Source: MGOM01 sp035455265
Lineage (GTDB): Bacteria; Chloroflexota; Anaerolineae; Anaerolineales; E44-bin32
DNA length: 37,671 nucleotides
NCBI GenBank assembly: GCA_035455265.1
Contig: DATIFK010000031.1
Location: 1 to 37,671, forward strand
Reading direction: 5' to 3'
Positions 1-7,301 of the stretch are shown piece by piece (position 1 is the first letter of the stretch; each line of letters starts with the position of its first letter). The notes under the pieces are model-generated. The model had not been told where the DNA came from. It saw only the letters and a program-made list of their open reading frames with translations, and did not search any database. The position numbers and the translations under genes were made by a program.

Positions 1-163
1 GGACGGCGAAGGTCTTCTCGACGAAGAGGGCCAGGTCGACCAGACTGAAGGAATCGATCAGGCCGCTCGAAATCAGAGGCTCGTCCGGGCTCAGCGGGCG
101 GCCCGGATCCTTGAGGATCGAATCGACGATGAACGTTCGCAAGGTGTCGATCGGTGTCGGCAT
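1..163 (-). CDS. Acyl carrier protein, 3' end cut by window edge (DltC-like role)
   Basis: Translating the minus strand from the ATG at 163 gives 54 residues of a typical acyl carrier protein before the window ends. Residues 34-38 read GLIDS, followed by FSLVDL, which is the phosphopantetheine attachment motif with Ser38 as the modified serine. Carrier proteins hold an activated acyl or aminoacyl group as a thioester for transfer by a partner enzyme. The start lies 5 bases after the stop of the SGNH gene, with no clear Shine-Dalgarno site, which suggests translational coupling. Its position behind an MBOAT gene and an SGNH gene suggests a dedicated carrier such as DltC rather than the fatty-acid AcpP; that is inference. 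The C-terminal part and any adenylating ligase would lie outside the window. Confidence 0.88.
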   Translation of the reverse strand, partial: MPTPIDTLRTFIVDSILKDPGRPLSPDEPLISSGLIDSFSLVDLALFVEKTFAV

Positions 164-168
164 CAGGG

Positions 169-1332
169 TCAGGGGACGGAGCCCAGGCTCGAGGCCGCGC
201 CGATCGCTTCGGCGAGACGCTGGGCGAGAGACTCGGCGCCGGCGGGATTGTAATGCACGGCACTGTCCGTGAAGGCGTCCGCGGGAAGGGCATCCCACAG
301 ATCGAGACACACCCAGCCGCCGGCACGGCAGCGGTCCTGCCACATGGCATGGTAGTCGTCGTAGGCCCAACGGGGGTAGAACGAGTTGTAGCGGATGTCG
401 CTGTTGGCGCCGTGGCTGACGAACATCGGCTCGTTGACGATCCACACGGGGACGGAGCCGGCCGAACGCAGGCCTGCCTCGAGAACGTCCCACGCCAGAT
501 CCGAATCCGCCATTTCCCCGGCTTCGAAGCCGTGGAAGGTGCGATCGGGTTCGAGGTCCTCCGACCGCGGGGCGAACGTCGCCCCGGGATCGAAGTCGAG
601 GCCGGAGGCGGACCACAGCACGCCGAAAAGCTGCAGGCGGAGCCACTCGGCCAGTTCGCGCCGGCTGCCGACGACCGTGTCCGTCCACCACGTCCCGGCG
701 GGGGCCGGCGAAAGGTACCGCTCGGGATCGATGCCGGCGGCGCGCAGCATCCCCTCCGCCGTCGCCCGGTTGAAGGACACCAGGGGCGATGCCTGAACTC
801 CGGCCGGGAAGGACTCCAGCGTGACGAGCCACAGGATGAGGTCGGGTTGGTACGCCAGGGATCGCTCGAGAAGCATGACGTCCTTGGTCAACGACATGGT
901 CGGATAGCCGAGGTTATAGAAGGAAACAGGACGGCCTTCGACCTCGAGCCCAAGGGCGTCAAGGCGGGCGGCAAGGGTCTGTTGCGGGGCGAGTCGAAAA
1001 CCCCACACGGACGAGTCACCGATGACGAAGACCCTCCACTCATTCGCCCGTCGAGGCGGACCGGAAACGTCGTGGGAGCGAAAGAGCATGTCCAGTTGAG
1101 TCACGCTCACGTTGTAGGACCGGGCCGGGTCATCGGCATAGGGGAAGCGGAGCCGGCCGGGGAAGACCGAGTTGTAGAGGCTGATCTGGGCCGCCGCGTC
1201 GACCGGATGCAGGGGTGCGACAACAACATTCAGCAGCAGCGCGAAGAGAAGCGTCTTGGCGACCAGACGAGCCAGCGAAACCCATCCGACGGGGGAGCGT
1301 TCGTAGGAGGACTGGCCCTTCGCCTCAGACAC
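169..1332 (-). CDS. Membrane-anchored SGNH-hydrolase-like protein (DltD/AlgJ-like role)
   Basis: This 387-aa protein has one N-terminal hydrophobic segment (about residues 20-38), so most of it should lie outside the membrane. It carries the SGNH block I motif GDSSVWG at 105-111 (Ser107 likely nucleophile) and a C-terminal DSAVHYNPAG at 356-365, which supplies the Asp356 and His360 of block V. Such proteins often accompany MBOAT enzymes and move or remove acyl groups on envelope polymers (AlgJ, PatB, DltD). The first 8 bases overlap the end of the MBOAT gene, and the ACP gene follows by 5 bases, so the proteins are probably made together. Length is close to that of DltD. Whether it acts as transferase or esterase cannot be told from sequence. 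Confidence 0.85.
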   Translation of the reverse strand: MSEAKGQSSYERSPVGWVSLARLVAKTLLFALLLNVVVAPLHPVDAAAQISLYNSVFPGRLRFPYADDPARSYNVSVTQLDMLFRSHDVSGPPRRANEWRVFVIGDSSVWGFRLAPQQTLAARLDALGLEVEGRPVSFYNLGYPTMSLTKDVMLLERSLAYQPDLILWLVTLESFPAGVQASPLVSFNRATAEGMLRAAGIDPERYLSPAPAGTWWTDTVVGSRRELAEWLRLQLFGVLWSASGLDFDPGATFAPRSEDLEPDRTFHGFEAGEMADSDLAWDVLEAGLRSAGSVPVWIVNEPMFVSHGANSDIRYNSFYPRWAYDDYHAMWQDRCRAGGWVCLDLWDALPADAFTDSAVHYNPAGAESLAQRLAEAIGAASSLGSVP

Positions 1333-2749
1333 CGAACAACCTCAGGAACACCCGCGCAGCTTGGGCCGGATCCGGCAGGGAGAACCAAACCCATCCCAGG
1401 GCTACGAAATGGAAAGTGAGCAGGACGCCGGCCGCCGAAGCGAACCGAGAAACGAGCGGCCGTTCCCACAGCCGGCTTCCGGCGCGGCGCATCCAGGTGG
1501 ACCACCGATTCTGGACGAACAGCCCCAGGCCATGCCAGGCGCCCCAGATCACGAATCCCCAACTGACGCCGTGCCAAAGTCCAATGAGGACCATGGTTGT
1601 CATCTGGCCGACGAAGATTACGACGGCCGTGGGCCATGGCCGTTGGGCCGAACGCATCGCTCGCGTCAGCGGATTGAAGACATAGCCCCGAAACCACTGC
1701 GTGAGGGTCATGTGCCAGCTGTTCCAGAAGGCCGTCAGGCTCGTCTTCAGGTATGGCTGCTGGAAGTTCTCCGGAAGGCGCACTCCGGTCAACCGGGCCA
1801 CACCGACGGCGACATCCGTGTAGCCACTGAAATCGAAGTACAGCTGGAACGCGAACGCGTAGAGCAACAACCACAGCCATCCCGTTCCCGTCACGCGAGC
1901 AGCGCTGACGGGGCCCAGCGCGATCCAGGCCAGGCTGTCGGCGAGAACGAACTTCTTCGCCAAACCCAGGAGGATTCGGCCGAGACCGTCGCGCATGTCT
2001 TGCGGGGCGAGCGCCGGCGCGGCGCGCAGGTCCTGAACGAACCGTTCGACGCGGTCGATCGGTCCAGCGGCCAAGGCCGGGAAGAAGAACGCGTACGAAA
2101 CGAGCTCATCCAGGCCGACGGCCGGCAGGCGCCCGGCGCGCGCGTCGATCAGCACGTGCAGGAGGCGGAAGGCGAGGTATGAAAGGCCGAGCCAGGTCAG
2201 GTCGAGCGGCGCCGCCAGCTCCGGTGACTGCCCGGAGAGGCGCCGCAGGGAGGCGCTGGCGGCCGTGGCCAGAGGCCCCGTCTTCAGGATCACGAACACC
2301 GCCACTAGGGCCACCACGATCCCGAGTCCCAGCACTCGCCGGGCACCCGGCCTCAGGGCAAGCGCGGCGACCATTGCCAAAACGATGCCCCCCACCCCAA
2401 GCGCGAGGGACATGGGTGGCGGCGTGCGCAGGGTGGAGAGGAAGCCGACCGGCGACAGGTAACCGACCGCAGCCACGGCCACGACGACGGCGAGGATGAG
2501 GAGGCCGGCCACGACCTTGCCGCGAGGAGGGGAATCATCGGACCGAACCACAGTCCAGACGAGAGCCGTCGCTGCCAGGCCGACCAGGGGAAGCCAGAAG
2601 CTGGCGTAGCGCAGCGGAGTCGCCGGCTGCAGGACGAAAGCGGCCGACACACTGGCCAGGAGGATTCCCGCCCGTCTCCAGGCCGGTCGGCGAAGGCACC
2701 CGAGGAGAAGCCCCAGGCCGGCCATCGCCAGCAGGAGAACGGCGGACAT
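1325..2749 (-). CDS. MBOAT family O-acyltransferase (DltB/AlgI-like)
   Basis: A 474-aa polytopic membrane protein with the MBOAT signature. The motifs are AGPIDRVERF, YFDFSGYTDVAVG, ENFQQPYL, FWNSWHMTLTQW (His346) and GLWHGVSWGFVIWGAWHG (His393). The two histidines match the conserved pair in DltB and AlgI, the second being the family's near-invariant active-site residue. DltB and AlgI move acyl groups from a cytoplasmic donor across the membrane to an extracytoplasmic acceptor. The start ATG overlaps the stop of the 42-aa upstream gene (TAATG), and the end overlaps the SGNH gene by 8 bases. AlgI-type polysaccharide O-acetylation is an alternative, but the neighbouring carrier protein and DltX-like peptide favour a DltB-type donor pathway. 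Confidence 0.92.
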   Translation of the reverse strand: MSAVLLLAMAGLGLLLGCLRRPAWRRAGILLASVSAAFVLQPATPLRYASFWLPLVGLAATALVWTVVRSDDSPPRGKVVAGLLILAVVVAVAAVGYLSPVGFLSTLRTPPPMSLALGVGGIVLAMVAALALRPGARRVLGLGIVVALVAVFVILKTGPLATAASASLRRLSGQSPELAAPLDLTWLGLSYLAFRLLHVLIDARAGRLPAVGLDELVSYAFFFPALAAGPIDRVERFVQDLRAAPALAPQDMRDGLGRILLGLAKKFVLADSLAWIALGPVSAARVTGTGWLWLLLYAFAFQLYFDFSGYTDVAVGVARLTGVRLPENFQQPYLKTSLTAFWNSWHMTLTQWFRGYVFNPLTRAMRSAQRPWPTAVVIFVGQMTTMVLIGLWHGVSWGFVIWGAWHGLGLFVQNRWSTWMRRAGSRLWERPLVSRFASAAGVLLTFHFVALGWVWFSLPDPAQAARVFLRLFGV

Positions 2750-2877
2750 TAGAAGCCCTGATAGATCCAGCGAGGAGAAGCGTCGGACGTCAAGACGATC
2801 AGGATCAGGAGGAGGAGAGCGAGGATCAGCGCGCGAACGTTCTCGTTGGACCAGAGCCGGCGCACGCCAGGCCTCAT
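2749..2877 (-). CDS. 42-aa single-helix membrane microprotein, DltX-like
   Basis: The reading frame starts at an ATG (2877) that overlaps the TGA of the lipoprotein gene (ATGA) and stops on a TAA that overlaps the MBOAT start (TAATG). A longer frame exists upstream, but it would run deep into the lipoprotein gene, so the coupled start is preferred. The peptide has a short basic N-terminus, a hydrophobic helix at about residues 15-30 and ends in PRWIYQGF. DltX, the small protein of dlt operons, has the same build: about 50 residues, one helix, and a C-terminal aromatic motif ending like FIYNEF. In the D-alanylation pathway the DltX C-terminal tyrosine has been proposed as the acyl relay between DltB and later steps. 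Assignment rests on this motif, size and gene order. Confidence 0.75.
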   Translation of the reverse strand: MRPGVRRLWSNENVRALILALLLLILIVLTSDASPRWIYQGF

Positions 2878-3263
2878 TGGTAGCCGCACATGAGCCATCG
2901 GCCGCTCTGGCGGACTGCCTGATAGCCCCGGCCGGCCAGATCGATCTCCTGGTCTTCGGCGCCGTAGTTCGCCAGAATCTTCCCCTGGCAAGTCACCACG
3001 GCCGAGTCAGCGGAGCTCTCGCTCGCCTGGCAGGCGACGCCGTCCAGGCGGACCTCGACCGCGTCGAACGACAAGGCTTCGGCCCGGGCCTGCGCCTCCC
3101 AATCGCTGCACGCCAGGTTGGCCGCGGCGACCTCGTCCTTGGCGACGATGGCTTGCAGGTAGCCCTGAATGGCAGCGGCCGGAGAGTTCGACGATGAGCA
3201 GGCAAAGAGGACCCCGGCGGCGCCGGCCAGGGCAATCCAGAGCCACCATCTGCTCAGGCGCAT
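2874..3263 (-). CDS. Small lipoprotein of unknown function, first gene of the acylation operon
   Basis: A 129-aa protein with a signal peptide ending in a lipobox (LFAC, lipidated Cys22), so it should be anchored on the outer face of the membrane. The start at 3263 was chosen because GGAG lies 6 bases upstream; an ATG at 3275 is also in frame. The mature part begins with a Ser/Asn-rich stretch, then a compact domain (AAIQGYLQAIVAKDEVAAANL onward) whose helix-then-strand pattern resembles NTF2-like lipoproteins of the DUF4878 kind; that is a weak similarity. Four cysteines in the mature part could form two disulfides. Its stop overlaps the start of the microprotein gene, so it belongs to the MBOAT operon and may act with it outside the cell. 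Confidence 0.75.
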   Translation of the reverse strand: MRLSRWWLWIALAGAAGVLFACSSSNSPAAAIQGYLQAIVAKDEVAAANLACSDWEAQARAEALSFDAVEVRLDGVACQASESSADSAVVTCQGKILANYGAEDQEIDLAGRGYQAVRQSGRWLMCGYQ

Positions 3264-3297
3264 TCGTATCTCCATGACCTGTTGGGAAGGCGGCGGG

Positions 3298-3306
3298 ATT
3301 ATACCA
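3298..3306 (-). promoter_or_regulatory. Extended -10 promoter for the lipoprotein-MBOAT operon
   Basis: On the minus strand the sequence reads TGGTATAAT, a perfect -10 hexamer (3303-3298) with the TG of an extended -10. No good -35 is visible at the usual distance. It lies 35 bases upstream of the lipoprotein start and back to back with the promoter of the ABC transporter operon. Confidence 0.6.
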
Positions 3307-3405
3307 AACCGGTGCTCGGCGGCCCGCGATCGGCGTCCAACCATTCCCCGCGCGGGTGATTCTGAGTGGAAATGGACGGCGCGAATCGGCTAACGGTGGA
3401 CTGGC

Positions 3406-3414
3406 TGGTATAAT
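3406..3414 (+). promoter_or_regulatory. Extended -10 promoter for the ABC exporter operon
   Basis: TGGTATAAT on the plus strand gives a perfect -10 (3409-3414) with extended TG, 27 bases before the ATPase start codon. The -35 region is weak. It uses the same nine bases as the divergent promoter at 3298-3306. Confidence 0.65.
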
Positions 3415-3441
3415 CCGCTTCCCCGTTTCGCCCGAGGGACG

Positions 3442-4422
3442 ATGGAAAGCCAAGCCGCCGTCGAGGTCCGAAACCTGCGCCGCGTCTACCGGTCGACGAT
3501 CGGCGTCCTGCGGCGCCGGGTCAAAGAGGTCGTCGCCGTCGACGACATCTCGTTCACCGTCGCACCGGGCGAACTGTTCGGGTTGCTCGGCCCGAATGGC
3601 GCCGGCAAGACCACGACGGTCAAGATGCTGACGACCTTGCTCATCCCCACGGCCGGAACGGCCACGGTGCTGGGAAAGGACATCGTCCGCCAGGCGGACG
3701 GGTTGCGAGGCCAGATCGGATTCATTTTCGGCGGCGAGCGCGGGCTGTACTGGCGTCTCTCCGGCCAGGACAACCTACGCTACTTCGCCAGCCTGTACTC
3801 CGTCGATCCCGAAATTGCCCGCACCCGAATCCCCTACCTGCTGGAACTGGTCGGCCTGAAAGACCGCGCCAAGGAGAAAGTGGAAGGCTATTCGCGCGGC
3901 ATGATGCAGCGGCTGCATATCGCCCGCACGCTGATCCACGATCCGGCGATCCTGTTCCTCGACGAGCCGACGATCGGGCTCGACCCGGTCGGCGCCCGGG
4001 AGCTGCGACAGGTGATCAAGGACCTGCAGAGTCAGCGAAAGACCATCCTGCTGACCACCCATTACATGTTCGAAGCCGACGCTCTGTGTCAGCGGGTGGC
4101 GGTCATCAACCACGGGAAGATCGTGGCCATGGACACACCCGAGGCGCTCAAGTCCGACGTGCGCGACCTGGCAGTGGTCGAGATGGACGTTTTCGGGATG
4201 GATCCGAGCGTGGTCGAACGCCTGCGCGGCCTTCCCTTCGTCGACACGGTCTCGGTGGAGAACCTCGACCAGCGGCAATCGCTGCGGGTCCAGACGCGGC
4301 GCGGATCCGAGGCGGTACCCGATCTGATGGCCGAGTTGAGCGGCTTGCGCGTCGGCAAGGTCATCGTGCGCGAGCCGACGCTCGAGGACGCCTACGTGCG
4401 CCTGGTCGGGGGCGAAGAATGA
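3442..4422 (+). CDS. ABC transporter ATP-binding protein (ABC-2 exporter)
   Basis: A 326-aa ATPase with Walker A GPNGAGKTT at 50-58, signature YSRGMMQ at 150-156, Walker B ILFLDEPT at 170-177 and the switch histidine in LLTTHYM (His207). After about residue 235 there is a C-terminal extension of the kind seen in DrrA/NatA-type exporters. It should power export through the two membrane proteins encoded next; its stop overlaps the start of the first permease (ATGA). The substrate cannot be read from sequence; lipids, polysaccharide precursors, drugs or ions are all handled by this class. Confidence 0.93.
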   Translation: MESQAAVEVRNLRRVYRSTIGVLRRRVKEVVAVDDISFTVAPGELFGLLGPNGAGKTTTVKMLTTLLIPTAGTATVLGKDIVRQADGLRGQIGFIFGGERGLYWRLSGQDNLRYFASLYSVDPEIARTRIPYLLELVGLKDRAKEKVEGYSRGMMQRLHIARTLIHDPAILFLDEPTIGLDPVGARELRQVIKDLQSQRKTILLTTHYMFEADALCQRVAVINHGKIVAMDTPEALKSDVRDLAVVEMDVFGMDPSVVERLRGLPFVDTVSVENLDQRQSLRVQTRRGSEAVPDLMAELSGLRVGKVIVREPTLEDAYVRLVGGEE

Positions 4423-5204
4423 TCCTGCGCCACGCCCGCGCCGCCTACGCCGCCTTCGCCGTGACGCTGCGGATGAACGCCCCGGACGCCTTCGTCCTGT
4501 TCACCATCGTCGTTCAGCCTCTGATCATCGCCGTCATGGCGATGTGGATGTTGGTGGAGCGCGGCGCCGCCAACGCGCTGTATGTGGTCATCGGGAGCGG
4601 CATGACGGGCCTGTGGTCGACGCTGCTCTTCATGGGCGGCAACAGCATCAACTGGGAACGCTGGACCGGGACCCTCGAGTTGATGGTCGGCCAGCCGACG
4701 CCCGTCTCGGTGATCGTCTTCGGCAAGAACGCCGCCGTCGTGCTGCAGTCCCTGCTCTCGATGGTCGGCAGCTATGCCGTGGCCGCCATCCTGTTCCGGC
4801 AGTCGTTGGTGGTGGGGCAACCCCTGGCCTTCGCCGTTTCGTTGGTCTTGACTTCGGTCGCCTTCGTCTGCTTCGGGCTGGTGATCGCGCCGCTGTTCCT
4901 GTTGAGCCCGGCCGTGCAGCATTTCCAGAATGCGCTGGAGTTCCCTATCTACATGCTGTGCGGCTTCCTCTTCCCGATCGCCCTCCTGCCCGGCTGGACG
5001 ACGCCCTTCAGCTACATCCTGGCACCCTACTGGGCCGCCCGAGCGCTTCACGGCTCGTCCACCGGCGGCGCCAGTCTCCCGGAGTTGGCGTTCGATTGGG
5101 GGATGATGATCCTTCTGGGGATCATCTACCTCGCCGTTTCCGGCGGCCTGACGGAACGTATGTTGACGAAAGCCCGCGCCGATGCGAGCCTGAGGCTCGA
5201 GTGA
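4419..5204 (+). CDS. ABC-2 type permease, first subunit
   Basis: A 261-aa polytopic membrane protein starting at MILRHARAAY. The start is set by ATGA overlap with the ATPase stop, not by the longer upstream frame, which only shadows the ATPase gene. About six hydrophobic segments are visible, and the late segment (GFLFPIALLPGWTTPFSYILAP) is characteristic of ABC-2 exporters. It probably forms a heterodimeric channel with the next gene product. Confidence 0.88.
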   Translation: MILRHARAAYAAFAVTLRMNAPDAFVLFTIVVQPLIIAVMAMWMLVERGAANALYVVIGSGMTGLWSTLLFMGGNSINWERWTGTLELMVGQPTPVSVIVFGKNAAVVLQSLLSMVGSYAVAAILFRQSLVVGQPLAFAVSLVLTSVAFVCFGLVIAPLFLLSPAVQHFQNALEFPIYMLCGFLFPIALLPGWTTPFSYILAPYWAARALHGSSTGGASLPELAFDWGMMILLGIIYLAVSGGLTERMLTKARADASLRLE

Positions 5205-5214
5205 GGGGCCGGCC

Positions 5215-6015
5215 GTGAGACATTTCTGGATCCAGGTGCGGCTGTTCCTCGACGGCGCCCGACTGTCCTACATCGCCCTCTTTCGCTGGCTTCAACCGCA
5301 CACCTACCTGGCGTCCAAGATCGTCATGCCTCTGGCCCAGATCCTGTTCTTCACACTCATGGGGATCTTCGCCGGCGGCCAGTCGCAGGCCTCCTTCTTC
5401 GCGGTCGGCAACGCCATTCAGCTGGCGTCGGTCAACGGGATCTACGGAGTGACCATGAGCATCGGCGGCGACCGCTGGTCCGGCGCCCTGCCCTACATCT
5501 TCGGGACGCCGGCCAACCGTCTGACGCTCTTCTCGGGCCGAGCCTTCTTCCATGTGATCGACGGCATGCTGGGTGTGGTCGTCGGGCTCGGCTGGGGTGT
5601 GCTCCTTTTCGGCCTGGACCTGAGCCATACCAACCTCGTCGCGCTGGCCCTGGCGATTCTCATCACGACCTTCAGCACCTCGGGGCTGGGCCTGCTGCTC
5701 GGATGTGTCAGCCTGGTCAGCATCGAGACGATGTTCGTCAACAACACCGCCTACTTCTTGCTGCTGGTCTTCTCCGGGGCCAACATCCCTCTGGCGCAGA
5801 TGCCGGGCTGGATGCAGACGGTCGCCTGGTGTCTGCCTCTGACACGAGGCATCGCCGCTTCGCGCGCCTTGATCGCCGGCGCCAGCCTGGCCGATGTGAT
5901 GCCCTTGCTGGTGGGGGAAGTGCTCCTGGGAGTGCTGTACATCCTGCTGGGCTTCAGCCTCTTCCGCTGGTTCGAGTTCCAGGCCAAGCGCCGGGGCACG
6001 CTGGAAGCGTTTTGA
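5215..6015 (+). CDS. ABC-2 type permease, second subunit
   Basis: A 266-aa membrane protein with a GTG start 10 bases after the first permease. It has about six hydrophobic helices and an ABC-2 type late segment (ANIPLAQMPGWMQTVAWCLPLTRGI). Sequence similarity to its neighbour is low but the helix layout is alike, consistent with a heterodimer. It is the last gene before a repeat-bearing spacer. Confidence 0.88.
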   Translation: MRHFWIQVRLFLDGARLSYIALFRWLQPHTYLASKIVMPLAQILFFTLMGIFAGGQSQASFFAVGNAIQLASVNGIYGVTMSIGGDRWSGALPYIFGTPANRLTLFSGRAFFHVIDGMLGVVVGLGWGVLLFGLDLSHTNLVALALAILITTFSTSGLGLLLGCVSLVSIETMFVNNTAYFLLLVFSGANIPLAQMPGWMQTVAWCLPLTRGIAASRALIAGASLADVMPLLVGEVLLGVLYILLGFSLFRWFEFQAKRRGTLEAF

Positions 6016-6020
6016 CCAGC

Positions 6021-6130
6021 GGTCAGTGGTCAGTGGTCAGTTGAAAGGGTCCAACGCCTCATCGGGGCCAAATGTTTGCTCAACCGGTGGGCTCTTGACT
6101 GATGACTGAAAACTGACGACTAACAACTGG
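6021..6130. repeat. Inverted pair of 7-bp-period repeat arrays
   Basis: Three exact copies of GGTCAGT run from 6021 to 6041. After about 53 bases, five related heptads in the opposite sense (pattern nnnACTG, e.g. ATGACTG) run from 6095 to 6129. The arrays are roughly reverse complements and could pair as a long imperfect hairpin. The same design occurs at 10748-10904, and a single short array lies at 16179-16206. All sit between genes. Confidence 0.8.
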
Positions 6131-6149
6131 AGCGTTTCGCGGAGGCCAC

Positions 6150-6578
6150 ATGCCTGAGGACATCAAAGGCCGCAGCCGTCACGTCGAGTTGACGATCGAC
6201 CAGCTCGTCGAGTTGCAGCCAGGCCTGGGCCGCCTGATGCCCGACGTGGGCCGGCGCTACTGGATCCTGTACTACGCCGCCCGCGGCGGGAATTGGCCAT
6301 TGGCGGCGCACCAACTCCGCCAGATGCGGCACCTGTTCACGATCGGCGCCACCACCAGGCCCAAGATGGCCAAGCACTTGGAGGCTTTCGCGGGGGGCAC
6401 GCTCGACCGCCTTCAGGCAGCCATCGAGGCGCAGGATCCGGGCGCCTTTGAAACCGTCTTTCGAGAGGGGATCGAAAGCGCCAACCGATTTCACGTCATA
6501 GTCAACCATCCCGAGATCCGATGGCGCCTGCCGCCCGCCCCACCCGAAGACCTCGATCTGGGCGAATCCGCTTCCTAG
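6150..6578 (+). CDS. Uncharacterised 142-aa helical protein
   Basis: I do not recognise this family. The start at 6150 has a good Shine-Dalgarno (GGAGG, 4 bases before the ATG). The protein is soluble and predicted mostly helical, with conserved-looking blocks RRYWILYYAARGGNWPLAAH (about 53-72) and a C-terminal RFHVIVNHPEIRWRLP. There is no signal peptide or cofactor motif. The next gene begins 19 bases later and the two probably form a unit. Confidence 0.75.
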   Translation: MPEDIKGRSRHVELTIDQLVELQPGLGRLMPDVGRRYWILYYAARGGNWPLAAHQLRQMRHLFTIGATTRPKMAKHLEAFAGGTLDRLQAAIEAQDPGAFETVFREGIESANRFHVIVNHPEIRWRLPPAPPEDLDLGESAS

Positions 6579-6597
6579 GCCGTCGAAGGAGCGACCC

Positions 6598-7131
6598 ATG
6601 CCGAGACGCCGCCTCACCCCGAGCGAAGTCCGAGAAGCTCAGCTGGTCTTCGGCCAGGGGCTGCCCTATGGCCGGGTCTGGGTCCACGAAGCCGCGCGCT
6701 GGCCCAACTGGCTGGCGCGCCTGGGCAACCTGCTGAGCGGGTCGCCGCCTCCGGTCACCAACAACTCGGTGACGATCGGTACCAGCGTCTACTTCCCGGT
6801 GCCGCTGCACACCCGCGACACGGACTTCGAGGCGCACGTCTTCGGCGACATGGCGTGGTTGATCCACGAGTTGACGCATGTTTGGCAATACCAGCACTCG
6901 GGCCCGGCCTATTTGACGAAGGCCCTGGGGGTTCAGCTCACCAAGGGTTCAGGAGCGTACGACTACGGGGGATTGAAGGGCCTGACCAAAGCCTCGCTGG
7001 AGCATCGAAGCCTGAACGACTTCAACCCCGAGCAGCAGGGCGACATCGCCCGCGACTTCTACGTGCGGCTCAAGCTCGGCTTGGACAAGGCCGCCTGGGA
7101 GCCGTTCATCGCGGAGTTGAAGGGAGTCTAG
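6598..7131 (+). CDS. Uncharacterised protein with HELTH zinc-protease-like motif
   Basis: A 177-aa protein with the sequence LIHELTHVWQYQH at 89-100, where His90, Glu91 and His94 match the HExxH zinc-binding signature. The motif followed by VWQYQH resembles DUF4157 and Vgr-related metallopeptidase-like domains. No signal peptide is seen, so it should be cytoplasmic unless exported in another way. It lacks an obvious third zinc ligand, although Glu135 or other later acidic residues could serve. AAGGAG lies 6 bases before the start. Proteolytic activity is not proven by the motif alone. Confidence 0.75.
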   Translation: MPRRRLTPSEVREAQLVFGQGLPYGRVWVHEAARWPNWLARLGNLLSGSPPPVTNNSVTIGTSVYFPVPLHTRDTDFEAHVFGDMAWLIHELTHVWQYQHSGPAYLTKALGVQLTKGSGAYDYGGLKGLTKASLEHRSLNDFNPEQQGDIARDFYVRLKLGLDKAAWEPFIAELKGV

Positions 7132-7301
7132 CCGGGAGACCGATCTCCCGATTGGCGTGGGGGCGAAGCACCCTGGCACCGCCCCACAGACGGCACGGTG
7201 ATGGATGCCTTGGTCATAGGTGGTGTGCGCGCCGTCGCGCGACGCTAGCCGTCGGCGTGGCGCGCCCCTACGGTTTCCAGGGCCGGGTCCCTTGTTCGTT
7301 C
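7132..7301. other. Convergent intergenic spacer with short hairpin
   Basis: The spacer lies between converging genes. Directly after the stop at 7131 is a 7-bp hairpin (CGGGAGA, loop CCGA, TCTCCCG, 7133-7150) without a clear T-tract. The rest is GC-rich, includes imperfect inverted matches around 7230-7270, and has no coding signal. It could be a terminator region or a degraded dispersed repeat. Confidence 0.4.

Noticed and set aside
154..1419. 421-aa plus-strand frame opposite the SGNH gene
   Set aside because: The minus-strand frame has SGNH motifs and fits an operon; the plus frame has no recognisable motif.
2749..2991. 80-aa version of the microprotein
   Set aside because: The extra 38 N-terminal residues are Arg/Pro/Gly-rich and overlap the lipoprotein gene; the ATG at 2877 overlaps the upstream stop and gives a DltX-sized product.
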